64,000 bases of DNA from Methylobacterium sp. J-067. Its GTDB lineage: Bacteria; Pseudomonadota; Alphaproteobacteria; Rhizobiales; Beijerinckiaceae. The position numbers were made by a program, and so were the translations under genes. Shown piece by piece: positions 16,952 to 25,899 of the stretch; positions within the stretch are counted from its first letter, which is position 1, and each line of letters starts with the position of its first letter. The notes under the pieces are model-generated. The model saw only the letters and a program-made list of their open reading frames with translations, did no database searches and had not been told where the DNA came from. The stretch spans positions 293,594 to 357,593 of the forward strand of contig NZ_JAKSXZ010000092.1 of NCBI RefSeq assembly GCF_022829465.1, in the 5' to 3' direction.

Positions 16952-18190
16952 ATGAGAATCCTCTTCCTCAGCCGCCGCTACTTCCCGGCCATTTCCGGGA
17001 TGAGCGTCTACGCCCAGAACCTGCTGCGCGAGCTCGCCGCCGCCGGGCACGACGTGACCATGGTCTCGCAGTACCGGGGCGACGCCTTCGGCACCCGCGT
17101 CTATGGCGGCGGCCCGCCCCCGCCCATGCCGGGGGTGAAGGTCATCGGCCTGGAACAGGTCGGCGAGCAGACGAGCGGCGATTTCGAGCGCGACATCGCC
17201 ACGATGGTCGAGACCATCTGTGCCGAGCACGCGAAGCAACCCTTCGACGTGCTCCACGCCCAGTACGGCTACCCAACCGGCTACGCCGTACTGCTGGCTT
17301 CGAAGCGCCTCGGGGTGCCGAACGTCGTCTCGATCCAGGGGGGCGACGGCCATTGGGTCGGCTCGTGCTGCGAGACGCACCGCCTCGGGATGCGCGCCGT
17401 CCTCGACCACGCCAACGCCCTGCTGATCGGCGGCACCTCCTTCGTGAAGGAGGTCTGCGACCGGCTGGGCTCGGACCCCGCCCGCTTCACCATCGTGCCG
17501 GGGGCGGTGGACACCGCCCGGTTCGCGCAAGGGACGGCGGACGGGCTGCCGGAGGCGCATTCCGGTCCGGTGCGGATGCTCTACCACGGCCGCGTCGACC
17601 GCCGGAAAGGCGTGCTCGACTTCATCGAGGCCCTGACGCTCCTGCGCGAGCAGGGCACGCCCTTCACTGCGACGATCTCCGGCATCGGCCCCGACGTCGA
17701 TCCGGCCAAGGCGTTGGCCGAGGAACGCGGCTTCGGGCCGGAGGCGATCCGCTTCACCGGCTACGCCGAGTACGACACCGTGCCCGCCCTCTACCGCGAG
17801 GCCGAAATCTTCGCCTCGCCGACCTATGCGGAGGGGTTCTCCAACACGATCCTCGAAGCCATGGCGGCGGGGCTCGCGGTGGTGTCCTGCCACGCGGTCG
17901 GCGTGTCGGATTGCCTGCGCGACGGGGAGAACGGCCTCCTCACCGATCCCGGCGACATCCCGGCGCTCGCCGCCTCGCTGACGCGGATCGCGACGGACGC
18001 GAAGCTTCGCCACCGCATCGCCGCCGCCGGGCTGGAGGAGTGCCGCCGGGTCTATTCCTGGCGAGCGGTGGGCGCGCAGATCATGGGCGTCTACGCGGAC
18101 GTGCTGCGCGAGCACCCCTCGCAAGACGTACCCGACACCTTGCCGTTCGACCCGTCCTGCCGCTTCCGCGCCGAACCGCACCTGCTCTGA
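16952..18190 (+). CDS. GT4-family glycosyltransferase
   Basis: A 412-aa GT-B fold retaining glycosyltransferase. The N-terminal domain begins ILFLSRRYFPAISGMSVYAQ, the position of the GGM loop in MshA-like enzymes. The C-terminal domain has LYHGRVDRRKGV and the EX7E motif in EGFSNTILEA. By analogy with MshA it may join a UDP-sugar to inositol phosphate, giving the substrate for the PIG-L deacetylase 3 nt downstream. A Cys pair in GSCCETH is unusual but not interpretable. No membrane segment is seen, so it acts in the cytoplasm. Confidence 0.88.
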   Translation: MRILFLSRRYFPAISGMSVYAQNLLRELAAAGHDVTMVSQYRGDAFGTRVYGGGPPPPMPGVKVIGLEQVGEQTSGDFERDIATMVETICAEHAKQPFDVLHAQYGYPTGYAVLLASKRLGVPNVVSIQGGDGHWVGSCCETHRLGMRAVLDHANALLIGGTSFVKEVCDRLGSDPARFTIVPGAVDTARFAQGTADGLPEAHSGPVRMLYHGRVDRRKGVLDFIEALTLLREQGTPFTATISGIGPDVDPAKALAEERGFGPEAIRFTGYAEYDTVPALYREAEIFASPTYAEGFSNTILEAMAAGLAVVSCHAVGVSDCLRDGENGLLTDPGDIPALAASLTRIATDAKLRHRIAAAGLEECRRVYSWRAVGAQIMGVYADVLREHPSQDVPDTLPFDPSCRFRAEPHLL

Positions 18191-18193
18191 CCG

Positions 18194-18952
18194 ATGCCGA
18201 CAGCCCTCGCGCTCTCGCCCCATCTCGATGACGCCGCCTTCTCGGCGGGTGGGCTGCTGACCACCCTCGCCGCCGGGGGCTGGCGGGTGGTGATGGCGAC
18301 GGTCTTCACGCAGAGCGTATCGGCGCCGCAGGGCTTCGCCCTCGCCTGCCAGCTCGACAAGGGCTTGGCCCCCGACCTCGACTACATGGCCCTGCGCCGG
18401 GCCGAGGACGACGCGGCGGCGGCGGCGCTGGGCCTCCCGGCACCCCGCCACCTGCCGTTCCGCGAGGCGCCGCACCGGGGCTACGCCTGCGCGCCCGAAC
18501 TCTTCGCCGACGTGCGCGCGGACGACGCGATCGACCGGGACATCGCCCCGGCGCTCGCCGACCTCATCGCCGCCGAGGCGCCCGACCTCCTCCTCGCGCC
18601 ACAGGCGGTGGGCGGGCATGTCGATCATGTCCAAGTGGTGCGCGCCCTGCGGAGCCTCGCCCCCGCCGCGCCGATCCTGTGGTGGCGCGACTTCCCCTAC
18701 ACGGTGCGCGAGGCGACTCCGAAAGAGCCCCTGGCGCCGCTCTTCGCGGACCTGCTGGCGCGGGCCTTCGCGTTCGATGCGGACGCGCAGGCGAGAAAGC
18801 TCGCGTCCTGTGCCGCCTACGCCAGCCAGATCGGCTTCCAGTTCGGCGGACGGGACGGCTTGGCCGAACGCCTCGCGCGGGAAGCGGGCACCGAGCGCTA
18901 CCGCCTCTCAGGGACGCTGCCGGAGCCCTTCCCCATCGCCGATGAGGCCTGA
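18194..18952 (+). CDS. PIG-L family deacetylase (MshB/LmbE-like)
   Basis: A 252-aa zinc deacetylase. The zinc and catalytic residues are in SPHLDDAAFSAGG (variant of PHPDD; His and Asp present) near the N-terminus and GGHVDHVQV (HxxDH) at about residue 137. Family members remove acetyl from GlcNAc in GlcNAc-inositol (MshB), GlcNAc-PI or GlcNAc-malate. With Ino1 and a GT4 enzyme in the same operon, an N-acetyl-glycosyl-inositol substrate is the simplest idea. Only 3 nt separate it from the glycosyltransferase, and its end overlaps the next gene by 11 nt. Confidence 0.88.
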   Translation: MPTALALSPHLDDAAFSAGGLLTTLAAGGWRVVMATVFTQSVSAPQGFALACQLDKGLAPDLDYMALRRAEDDAAAAALGLPAPRHLPFREAPHRGYACAPELFADVRADDAIDRDIAPALADLIAAEAPDLLLAPQAVGGHVDHVQVVRALRSLAPAAPILWWRDFPYTVREATPKEPLAPLFADLLARAFAFDADAQARKLASCAAYASQIGFQFGGRDGLAERLAREAGTERYRLSGTLPEPFPIADEA

Positions 18953-19583
18953 GCCCGAGGCCCCCAAGAGCCTCGCCGACCCGGCCGCCCTCGCCGCCCG
19001 TCGCGAGATGGCCTCCCTGCCCCATGTCGCCCCGATCCGGGACTTCGCCCGGCGGATCGCCACCGAGCGCGGCGCGCCGGTCCCCGATCCCGACCCCATG
19101 GACGGGGGCGTGAACGCGCGGCTCCTGCTGCTCCTCGAAACGCCCGGCCCGATGGTGCTGCGCGCCGGCTTCGTCACCCGCGACAGCGCGAACGGCACAG
19201 CCGCCAACCTGTTCCGCTTCCTGCGCGAGGCGGGCATCCCCCGTTCCGAGACGCTGATCTGGAACGCCATCCCCTGGGTGATCCACGCGCCGGGCGCCCT
19301 CAACCGCGCCCCGCGCCGGAGCGAGGCGCGGGAGGCCGAGCCCTATCTCGCGCCGCTCCTCGATCTGCTGCCGCGCCTCGCCGTGGTCATCCTCGCCGGG
19401 CGCGTCGCGGGCCAGTGCGCCCCGGCGCTCGCGACCCTGCGGCCAGACCTTCCCGTCATCGCTATCCCGCACCCGAGCCCGACCTATGTCTGCACCTCGC
19501 CCGAGGTGCCGGCCCGAATCCGGCGTGGCCTCGCGGAGGCGGCGGCTATGCTGCGGAGGGAGATCAGGCGCTCGCCGGCTTGA
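18942..19583 (+). CDS. Uracil-DNA-glycosylase-superfamily protein
   Basis: A 213-aa protein with UDG-fold landmarks: LLLLETPGP near residue 65 (a GEAPG-like loop), the central IWNAIPW strand, and IPHPSPTYV near residue 180, the HPS motif of the leucine loop. Standard UDGs excise uracil from DNA. Here the gene starts inside the PIG-L gene (11-nt overlap) as the last member of a biosynthetic operon, so a repurposed role is possible. It ends overlapping the convergent antitoxin gene by 20 nt. ATG 18942 is used; the longer frame back to 18618 is antiparallel noise inside the PIG-L gene. Confidence 0.7.
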   Translation: MRPEPEAPKSLADPAALAARREMASLPHVAPIRDFARRIATERGAPVPDPDPMDGGVNARLLLLLETPGPMVLRAGFVTRDSANGTAANLFRFLREAGIPRSETLIWNAIPWVIHAPGALNRAPRRSEAREAEPYLAPLLDLLPRLAVVILAGRVAGQCAPALATLRPDLPVIAIPHPSPTYVCTSPEVPARIRRGLAEAAAMLRREIRRSPA

Positions 19584-19854
19584 CGCTCAGCCGCAATCCG
19601 AGCGCCTTCAGGACGCCGATCAGCGTATCGAGCTGGGGATTGCCCTTCTCGGACAGGGCTCGATACAGGCTTTCCCGTGAGCGCCCTGTTTCCTGGGCGA
19701 TCTGCGCCATGCCGCGCGCCCGCGCGACGTCGCCGATGGCGGCGGCGACGAGGCCCGGATCGCCGTCTTCAAGCACGGCTTCGATATAGGCGGCGATGGC
19801 GGCTTCATCCTGAAGGTGTTCCGCCACGTCCCAGACAGTGGTGTCGAGTGCCAT
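19564..19854 (-). CDS. Antitoxin of a type II toxin-antitoxin pair, XRE/HigA-like
   Basis: A 96-aa protein with a helix-turn-helix region GMAQIAQETGRSRESLYRAL and the conserved NPQLDTLIGVLKALGLRL of addiction-module antidotes (COG3636 type). It should bind and neutralise the toxin encoded immediately upstream and repress the shared promoter. The start is ATG 19854, two nt after the toxin stop. Its end overlaps the convergent UDG-fold gene. Confidence 0.85.
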   Translation of the reverse strand: MALDTTVWDVAEHLQDEAAIAAYIEAVLEDGDPGLVAAAIGDVARARGMAQIAQETGRSRESLYRALSEKGNPQLDTLIGVLKALGLRLSVKPASA

Positions 19855-19856
19855 CG

Positions 19857-20150
19857 TCAGACCTCCCCGGCCATGCTTATCGCCCGCTCTATGTCGTGAG
19901 TTTGCGTCCGCTTGTCTCCACCGCAAAGCAGGATCACCAGTTCCTCGCCGCGCTGCGTGTAATAAACGCGATATCCCGGGCCGTAATCGATCTTCAGTTC
20001 GGCGACGCCGCCCTGCAGAACGCGGTGCTGGCCGGGATTGCCCAGGGAGAGCCGCCGAATCCGCGCGTTGATGCGCGCCTTGGCCTGGACATCGCGCAGG
20101 TCCGCCAGCCAAGCGGAGAACACGCGCGTCTGCCGGATCGTCGTCGTCAT
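19857..20150 (-). CDS. RelE/ParE-family toxin (HigB-like)
   Basis: A 97-aa basic protein with the COG3657 pattern: N-terminal FSAWLADLRD, the central RINARIRRLSLGN helix and the C-terminal YRVYYTQRGEELVILLCGGDK strand hairpin. Family members cleave mRNA on the ribosome or inhibit gyrase. The toxin gene precedes the antitoxin gene, as in higBA-type modules. ATG 20150 is chosen over the upstream ATG at 20192 because the family starts just before the IRQT strand. Confidence 0.85.
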   Translation of the reverse strand: MTTTIRQTRVFSAWLADLRDVQAKARINARIRRLSLGNPGQHRVLQGGVAELKIDYGPGYRVYYTQRGEELVILLCGGDKRTQTHDIERAISMAGEV

Positions 20151-20364
20151 GCCGCGATGTAGCTTTTGAGCTACAAGCTCGCAAGGGGGCATGGCAAGCC
20201 GGTCCCGCCATCACCTCTTGTTTCTGCGGATTGCACACGGCCTCGCTGGCCATCACCGCCTGTTCGGCTTACATGGCGGGCGACGGGCCGCGGTCCGGGA
20301 TGATCCGGCATGGGGCTTCGAACCCGTCCGGCCCGCGCGAGCGAGGGGACGGACGCCGATCGGC

Positions 20365-21468
20365 ATGAATTTTCAGGGGCAACATCGGGATGATGTCGCC
20401 TCGGCCGAACCGGTCGAGGACGTCAAGCGCGGCGACGCGGGCAAGATGAGCTTCAGCCGCAACCGCTTCGCATGGATCGGCACCGCCGCCAGCATCGTCC
20501 TGGTGGCCGTCTCCCTCGGCGTGCTGTGGAAGCTCGTGCAGAGCGTGTCCTGGGCGGAGGTGACCGACGCCCTGCACAATGCGTCCGCGCGGCAACTCGG
20601 CCTCGCCTTCCTGTTCGTCGGCATCAGCTACATCTTCCTCACCGGCTACGACGCCCTGGCGTTGCGGCAATTGCGGATCAAGGTGCCCTACCGCATCACC
20701 GCACTCGCCTCGTTCACGAGCTACGCGGTGAGCTTCACCCTCGGCTTCCCCCTGCTGACGGCGGGGACGATCCGCTACTGGATCTATGCCCGCCAGGGGC
20801 TCTCGGCCTCGAAGATCGCCGCGCTCACGGTGATCGCCGGCTTCACCTTCTGGCTCGGCATGGGCGTGGTGCTGGGCCTGTCCCTCATCATCGAGGCGGG
20901 GCAGCTCGCCGGGCTCGCCTTCACCTCCATCCGGCTGAACCAGGGCGTCGGCTTCGCGGCGCTGCTCGCTGTGCTCGGCTACCTCGCCTGGGTCTCGGCC
21001 AAGCGTCGCAGCGTCACGGTCAAGCAGTGGCGGCTCGAACTGCCCGGCGCCTCGGTCTCCATCGGCCAGATGATCGTCGGCATCGGCGATGTCTGCGCGG
21101 CGGCGGCGGTGCTCTACGTGCTCCTGCCGCAGCAGACCGGCATCGCCTTCACCACCTTCCTCGCCATCTACGTGCTGGCCGCGATGCTCGGCATCGCCTC
21201 CAACGCGCCGGGCGGGATCGGCGTGTTCGAGGCCACGATCCTCCTCGCCCTGTCGAGCCTGCCGCGCAACGAGGTGCTGACCTCGCTGCTGCTGTTCCGG
21301 GGCTGCTACTACGTCGTGCCCTTCGTGATCGCCCTGGCGATGCTCGGCCTGTACGAGATCGTGAAGCGCGCGGGTGGCGCCCGCGATCGGGAGGAACGCG
21401 CGTCCGTCCCCCCCGAGGGCACTGCCGGCCCCTCCGGCAAGCCCTGGCCGGATCAGCGCGAAGGCTGA
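20365..21468 (+). CDS. Lysylphosphatidylglycerol-synthase-like (UPF0104) membrane protein
   Basis: A 367-aa polytopic membrane protein with about eight hydrophobic helices from residue 35 onward, matching the MprF N-terminal / AglD flippase-like region, including SFTLGFPLLTAGTIRYW and APGGIGVFEATILL. It lacks the MprF aminoacyl-transferase domain, so it may be a lipid-transport or lipid-modifying membrane protein. ATG 20365 is a compromise; ATG 20446 just before the first helix is possible, and the frame extends to 20191. It is followed 15 nt later by the sensor kinase gene, probably in one transcript. Confidence 0.8.
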   Translation: MNFQGQHRDDVASAEPVEDVKRGDAGKMSFSRNRFAWIGTAASIVLVAVSLGVLWKLVQSVSWAEVTDALHNASARQLGLAFLFVGISYIFLTGYDALALRQLRIKVPYRITALASFTSYAVSFTLGFPLLTAGTIRYWIYARQGLSASKIAALTVIAGFTFWLGMGVVLGLSLIIEAGQLAGLAFTSIRLNQGVGFAALLAVLGYLAWVSAKRRSVTVKQWRLELPGASVSIGQMIVGIGDVCAAAAVLYVLLPQQTGIAFTTFLAIYVLAAMLGIASNAPGGIGVFEATILLALSSLPRNEVLTSLLLFRGCYYVVPFVIALAMLGLYEIVKRAGGARDREERASVPPEGTAGPSGKPWPDQREG

Positions 21469-21483
21469 CCGGGAGGCCGACCC

Positions 21484-22731
21484 GTGATCGACGATCCCCG
21501 GAGGCCGGCGGCCTGGAGCGGCGCGACGATCGCGGGCGGATCGATTCTCCTGCTCCTCGCCTGGGAGCGGAATCTCGGCATCGTCACCGTGCTCGGCACC
21601 CTCGCCGCCATCCTCCTCGGCGGGTTGATCGCGGGCCGGCGGCGGGCGCAACCCCCGACCCGCCCCATCGTTGGCACCCCGCGCCACGCGGTGGCCGAGG
21701 CGCTGCTCGCCCACATTCCCGACCCGGTGATCCTCGTGGACCGGCGCACCCGCGTGCTGGAGGCCAACCCCGCCGCGCGGGCGATGCTGCCGGCCCTGCA
21801 CCTGTCGCACCCGCTCGCCTTCGCCCTCCGCAACCCCGAGATCACCGACGCGGTCGAAGCCGTGCTGAGCGGCGCCCCGCCGCAGCGGGTCACCTACCGG
21901 ACCCGCGTGCCCCTGGAGCAGACCTTCGAGATCCAGATCGGCGCCCTGCAGATGCCGGACGGCTCCGGCCCCGGCGCCATGCTGTTCCTGCGCGACCTCA
22001 CCTCGGCCCACCGCCTCGAATCGATGCGGGTGGATTTCGTGGCCAACGCCAGCCACGAGTTGCGCACGCCGCTCTCCTCGCTGCTCGGCTTCATCGAGAC
22101 CCTGCAGGGCCCCGCCCGCGAGGACGTGGCGGCGCGGGAGCGCTTCCTGGAGATCATGCGCGTCCAGGCGCAGCGGATGCGGCGGCTGATCGACGACCTG
22201 CTGTCGCTTTCGCGGATCGAATTGCGCGAGCACGTCGCCCCGACCGGCACGGTCGATCTCGGGGGGCTCGCGCGGCAGATGGTCGATGCGCAGGCGCCGC
22301 TCGCCGCCGCGCGCGGGGCCAGCGTCACGCTCACCGACGGGGACGGCCCCTATCCGGTGCAGGGCGATGCCGACGAACTCACCCGGGTCATCGAGAACCT
22401 CATCGAGAACGCCGTGAAATATGGCGGCGGCGCCATCGTGGTCGGCCTCGCGCACGAACAGAATCCCCGGCACGGGCCGCGAATCGTGCTCACCGTCTCC
22501 GACGACGGCCCCGGCATCCCCCCCGAGCACATCCCCCGGCTGACCGAGCGGTTCTACCGGGTAGACGTCGCGTCGAGCCGGGCGCGCGGTGGCACGGGCC
22601 TCGGCCTCGCCATCGTGAAGCACACCCTGCGGCGCCACCGGGGACGGCTGAGCATCGAGAGCGAGATCGGGAAGGGGACCGTCGCCCGCGTGAGCCTGCC
22701 CGAGTACCGGCCGGGCGCGGATCAGCCCTGA
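21484..22731 (+). CDS. PhoR-like sensor histidine kinase
   Basis: A 415-aa kinase. Two N-terminal hydrophobic segments (about residues 15-50) anchor it, a PAS domain spans about 75-185, the phosphorylated His is in NASHELRTPLSS, and the ATP-binding domain has ENLIENAVKYG, DDGPGIP and GGTGLGLAIV. This architecture is that of PhoR, the phosphate-regulon sensor. No response regulator, pst or phoU gene is in view, so the partner must be elsewhere and the phosphate role is by family only. GTG 21484 is the start. The 3' end overlaps the convergent GST gene by 10 nt. Confidence 0.8.
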   Translation: MIDDPRRPAAWSGATIAGGSILLLLAWERNLGIVTVLGTLAAILLGGLIAGRRRAQPPTRPIVGTPRHAVAEALLAHIPDPVILVDRRTRVLEANPAARAMLPALHLSHPLAFALRNPEITDAVEAVLSGAPPQRVTYRTRVPLEQTFEIQIGALQMPDGSGPGAMLFLRDLTSAHRLESMRVDFVANASHELRTPLSSLLGFIETLQGPAREDVAARERFLEIMRVQAQRMRRLIDDLLSLSRIELREHVAPTGTVDLGGLARQMVDAQAPLAAARGASVTLTDGDGPYPVQGDADELTRVIENLIENAVKYGGGAIVVGLAHEQNPRHGPRIVLTVSDDGPGIPPEHIPRLTERFYRVDVASSRARGGTGLGLAIVKHTLRRHRGRLSIESEIGKGTVARVSLPEYRPGADQP

Positions 22732-23324
22732 TACGGCCCGATCCCGAGCCCATCCTCGACGCGGCCGATCCAGGCGCGGATGCGGGGGAAGGGGGCGAGG
22801 TCGAACCCGCCTTCATGCGCCATGCGGGTGTAGGCGACGACGGCCACGTCCGCGAGGCTCAGCGCCTCTCCGGCGAGATACGGCCCGCCGTCGAGGCTCG
22901 ACTCGATCAGGCGCAGGGCATCCTCGCCACGCTCCTTCAGCTTCGGATCGAGGTCCGCCGGGTCGCGGTGGAGGTAATGGAGCTGGTAGCGCCGCACGGC
23001 GATGTACGGCTCGTGGCTGTACTGCTCCCAGAACATCCATTGTAGCATCCGCGCCCGTGCGAGCGCCGCCTGCGGGATCAGCGCCGAGCCTTCCGCGAGA
23101 TAGGCGATGATCGCGTTGGATTCGGAGAGCACCTCGCCGCCCGGCAGCACCACGAAGGGCACCCGCCCGGCCGGGTTGAGGGCGAGCATGGCGGGCGTGC
23201 GCGTGCCGCCGGCCGGCACGTCCACCTCCTCCCAGGTGAAGGGGTGGCCGAGATGGGCCGCGACCCATTTCACCTTCAGGCAGTTCCCCGAACCTGCGTT
23301 CCCGTAGATCGTCAGCGGCTGCAT
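22722..23324 (-). CDS. Glutathione S-transferase family protein
   Basis: A 200-aa cytosolic GST. The thioredoxin-like N-terminal domain opens LTIYGNAGSGNCLKV and contains NPAGRVPFV with the cis-Pro, then SESNAIIAYLAEG for glutathione binding; the helical C-terminal domain has YLAGEALSLADVAV. It probably conjugates or reduces electrophiles with glutathione. It is convergent with the PhoR-like gene and divergent from copA, whose operator lies 80 nt beyond this start. Confidence 0.88.
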   Translation of the reverse strand: MQPLTIYGNAGSGNCLKVKWVAAHLGHPFTWEEVDVPAGGTRTPAMLALNPAGRVPFVVLPGGEVLSESNAIIAYLAEGSALIPQAALARARMLQWMFWEQYSHEPYIAVRRYQLHYLHRDPADLDPKLKERGEDALRLIESSLDGGPYLAGEALSLADVAVVAYTRMAHEGGFDLAPFPRIRAWIGRVEDGLGIGPYQG

Positions 23325-23404
23325 CGCGGTTCCCTTACGCCGAATCGGCCGGCTTCAGTTCGGGAGGTCGGCGGGCTGCGGTCAAGCGGGCGTCAGACCG
23401 CCCC

Positions 23405-23435
23405 TTGACCTTCCCACGATGGGAAGGTCCATCTG
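23405..23435 (+). promoter_or_regulatory. CueR-type operator/promoter of copA
   Basis: The -35 TTGACC (23405-23410) runs into the perfect palindrome ACCTTCCCACGATGGGAAGGT (23408-23428), and a -10-like CATCTG sits after a 19-nt spacer. This long spacer with a central dyad is characteristic of MerR/CueR-activated promoters. The predicted start point is at or next to the copA ATG. Confidence 0.88.
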
Positions 23436-23442
23436 AGGGGGC

Positions 23443-25899
23443 ATGGATACCGTCTCCTCCTCCCCCGTGCCCGGACAGACCCGCCTGAACTTGCCCGTCG
23501 AGGGCATGTCCTGCGCCGGTTGCGTGTCGCGCGTCGAACGGGTGCTGACCGGGCTTCCCGGCGCCAGCGACGTCTCGGTGAACCTCGCTACCAAGCGGGC
23601 GAGCCTCGCGCTGTCTGGCGGGCACATCCCCGCCGAGGTCGCCGCCGCCCTTCAAAAGGCGGGCTACCCCGTTTCCGTCGCCGAGACATCGCTGCCGATC
23701 GAGGGGATGCATTGCGCCTCCTGCGTCGGCAAGGTCGAGCGGGCGCTCGCCGCCGTGCCCGGCGTCACCGAGGCGAGCGTCAACCTCGCCACCGGGCAGG
23801 CGCTGGTGCGGCACGGAGAGGGCGTCGTCGCCCCCGCCGATCTCGCGGCGGCGGTGAAGGCGGCGGGCTACACAGCCCTGCTGCCGGACGAGGCCGCCAA
23901 GGTCGATCAGGCCGAGCGGCGCGAGGCCGAGGCGCGGGCGCTGCGGCGGGATACCATCGTCGCCGCCCTGCTTGCGGCGCCCATCGTCGTCCTCGACATG
24001 GGCGGGCACGTCGTCGGTCACGGGATGCCGGCCTTGCCCCTGCTCCAGGCCCTGCTGGCGACCCTCGTCCTGGCCTGGCCGGGGCGGCGCTTCCTCACCA
24101 CCGGCATTCCGGGCCTCCTGCGCGGCCACCCGGACATGAACGCCCTCGTCGCCCTCGGGGCGGGGGCGGCCTACCTGTATTCCCTTGTCTCGGCGCTCGC
24201 CCCGCAGGCGATGCCGGAAGGGGCGGCGCATCTCTATTTCGAGGCGAGCGCCGTCATCGTCACCCTGATCCTGCTCGGGCGGACCCTCGAAGCCCGGGCG
24301 CGCGGACGCACCGGGCAGGCCATCGCCCGGCTGATGGATCTCTCGCCCAAGACGGCGCGCGTGGTCCGCGATGGCGGCGAGCGCGAGGTGCCCCTCGCGT
24401 CCCTGAAGGTCGGCGACGTGGTGCGGGTGCGCCCCGGCGAGCGCATCGCCGCCGACGGCACGGTGGTGGCGGGCGAGAGCCGCGTCGACGAGAGCATGGT
24501 GACGGGCGAGCCCGCTCCCGTCCGCAAGGCAGCGGGCGCCGAGGTGGTCGGCGGCACGCTGAACGGCGGCGGCAGCCTCGACCTGCGCGTCGGCGCGGTG
24601 GGCGCCGCGACCGTGCTCGCGCAGATCGCCGCCATGGTCGAGCGGGCACAGGGCGGCAAGCTGCCGATCCAGGCCCTGGTCGACCGCGTGACCGGCCGGT
24701 TCGTGCCGGCGGTGATCGGCCTCGCGATCCTCACCTTCCTCGCCTGGATCGTGTTCGCCCCGGCGCCGGCCCTCGGCCCGGCCCTCGTCCACGCCGTAGC
24801 GGTGCTGATCATCGCCTGCCCCTGCGCCATGGGGCTCGCGACCCCCACCGCGATCATGGTCGGCACCGGCCGGGCGGCCGAACGGGGCGTGCTGTTCCGC
24901 GACGGCGCCGCCCTTCAGGCCCTGGAGGGCGTGAAGGTCGTGGCCCTCGACAAGACCGGCACCCTCACCGAAGGGCGCCCGACGCTCGGTGCTTGCGAGA
25001 CGGTCTCCGGCCTCGCCCCGGACGAGGCCCTGCGCCTCGCGGCGGGGCTCGAGGGCCGCTCCGAACACCCCCTCGCCGGGGCGATCATCGCGGCGGCGCG
25101 GGGACGCGGGCTGAATCTACCCGAGGCGGAGGGCTTCGAGGCTGTCGAGGGGTTGGGCGTCGCGGGCCGGGTGGAGGGCCGCGCGGTGGCTGTCGGCGCT
25201 CCGCGCTATCTCGACCGGCTCGGCGTCGCCCGCAATGACGGCCTGATGGCGCGGGCCGGGGAATGGGCTGCTTCCGGCATGAGCCCGGTCCACCTCGTCC
25301 TCGACGGGCGGCACGCGGCGGTCCTCGCCGTCACCGATCCGGTGAAGGAGGGCGCGCGGGAGATGGTCGCCGCCCTGCGCGGGCGCGGCATCATCGTGGC
25401 GATGGTGACGGGCGACGATCCCGGCGCCGCCGCCGGGGTCGCCCAGCGCCTCGGCATCGCGGAGGTGGCGGCGGGCGTGCTGCCCGGCGGCAAGGCTGAG
25501 GCCGTGCGTCGCTTCCGGCAGGCGCATGGGCCGGTCGCCTTCGTCGGCGACGGCGTGAACGATGCCCCGGCGCTCGCGGAGGCGGATGTCGGCCTTGCCA
25601 TCGGCACGGGCACGGACATCGCGGTCGAGAGCGCCGACGTGGTGCTGATGTCCGGTGCGCCGGAGGCCCTGGGTGCTGCCTTCGACCTGTCGCGGGCGGT
25701 GATGGCCAACATCCGGCAGAACCTGTTCTGGGCCTTCGCCTACAATGCGGCGTTGATCCCCCTCGCGGCGGGGCTGCTGGTGCCGCTCGGCGGGCCGTCC
25801 CTGTCGCCGATCCTGGCGGCGGGGGCGATGGCCTTGTCGAGCCTGTTCGTCCTCGGCAACGCCCTGCGGCTGCGCCGTGCCGCGCCGAGGCCGGCATGA
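23443..25899 (+). CDS. copA: Copper-exporting P1B-type ATPase
   Basis: An 818-aa Cu(I)/Ag(I) efflux pump of the inner membrane. Two N-terminal metal-binding domains carry GMSCAGC (Cys24, Cys27) and GMHCASC (Cys91, Cys94). Membrane helices follow, with the transport-site CPC at residues 459-461, the phosphorylated Asp503 in DKTGTLT, and [10 protein letters not shown] in the hinge. The gene is driven by the CueR-type operator just upstream and its stop overlaps the cueR start (ATGA), a self-contained copper-response operon. A G-rich stretch (GAGGGGGC) precedes ATG, but may not be transcribed. Confidence 0.97.
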   Translation: MDTVSSSPVPGQTRLNLPVEGMSCAGCVSRVERVLTGLPGASDVSVNLATKRASLALSGGHIPAEVAAALQKAGYPVSVAETSLPIEGMHCASCVGKVERALAAVPGVTEASVNLATGQALVRHGEGVVAPADLAAAVKAAGYTALLPDEAAKVDQAERREAEARALRRDTIVAALLAAPIVVLDMGGHVVGHGMPALPLLQALLATLVLAWPGRRFLTTGIPGLLRGHPDMNALVALGAGAAYLYSLVSALAPQAMPEGAAHLYFEASAVIVTLILLGRTLEARARGRTGQAIARLMDLSPKTARVVRDGGEREVPLASLKVGDVVRVRPGERIAADGTVVAGESRVDESMVTGEPAPVRKAAGAEVVGGTLNGGGSLDLRVGAVGAATVLAQIAAMVERAQGGKLPIQALVDRVTGRFVPAVIGLAILTFLAWIVFAPAPALGPALVHAVAVLIIACPCAMGLATPTAIMVGTGRAAERGVLFRDGAALQALEGVKVVALDKTGTLTEGRPTLGACETVSGLAPDEALRLAAGLEGRSEHPLAGAIIAAARGRGLNLPEAEGFEAVEGLGVAGRVEGRAVAVGAPRYLDRLGVARNDGLMARAGEWAASGMSPVHLVLDGRHAAVLAVTDPVKEGAREMVAALRGRGIIVAMVTGDDPGAAAGVAQRLGIAEVAAGVLPGGKAEAVRRFRQAHGPVAFVGDGVNDAPALAEADVGLAIGTGTDIAVESADVVLMSGAPEALGAAFDLSRAVMANIRQNLFWAFAYNAALIPLAAGLLVPLGGPSLSPILAAGAMALSSLFVLGNALRLRRAAPRPA

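Noticed and set aside
10087..19583. Straight mycothiol biosynthesis
   Set aside because: MshC (Cys ligase) and MshD (acetyltransferase) homologues are absent and several extra enzymes are present.
20269..22638. 789-codon open frame on the minus strand
   Set aside because: It lies opposite two clear genes (membrane protein and PhoR-like kinase) and has no family features.
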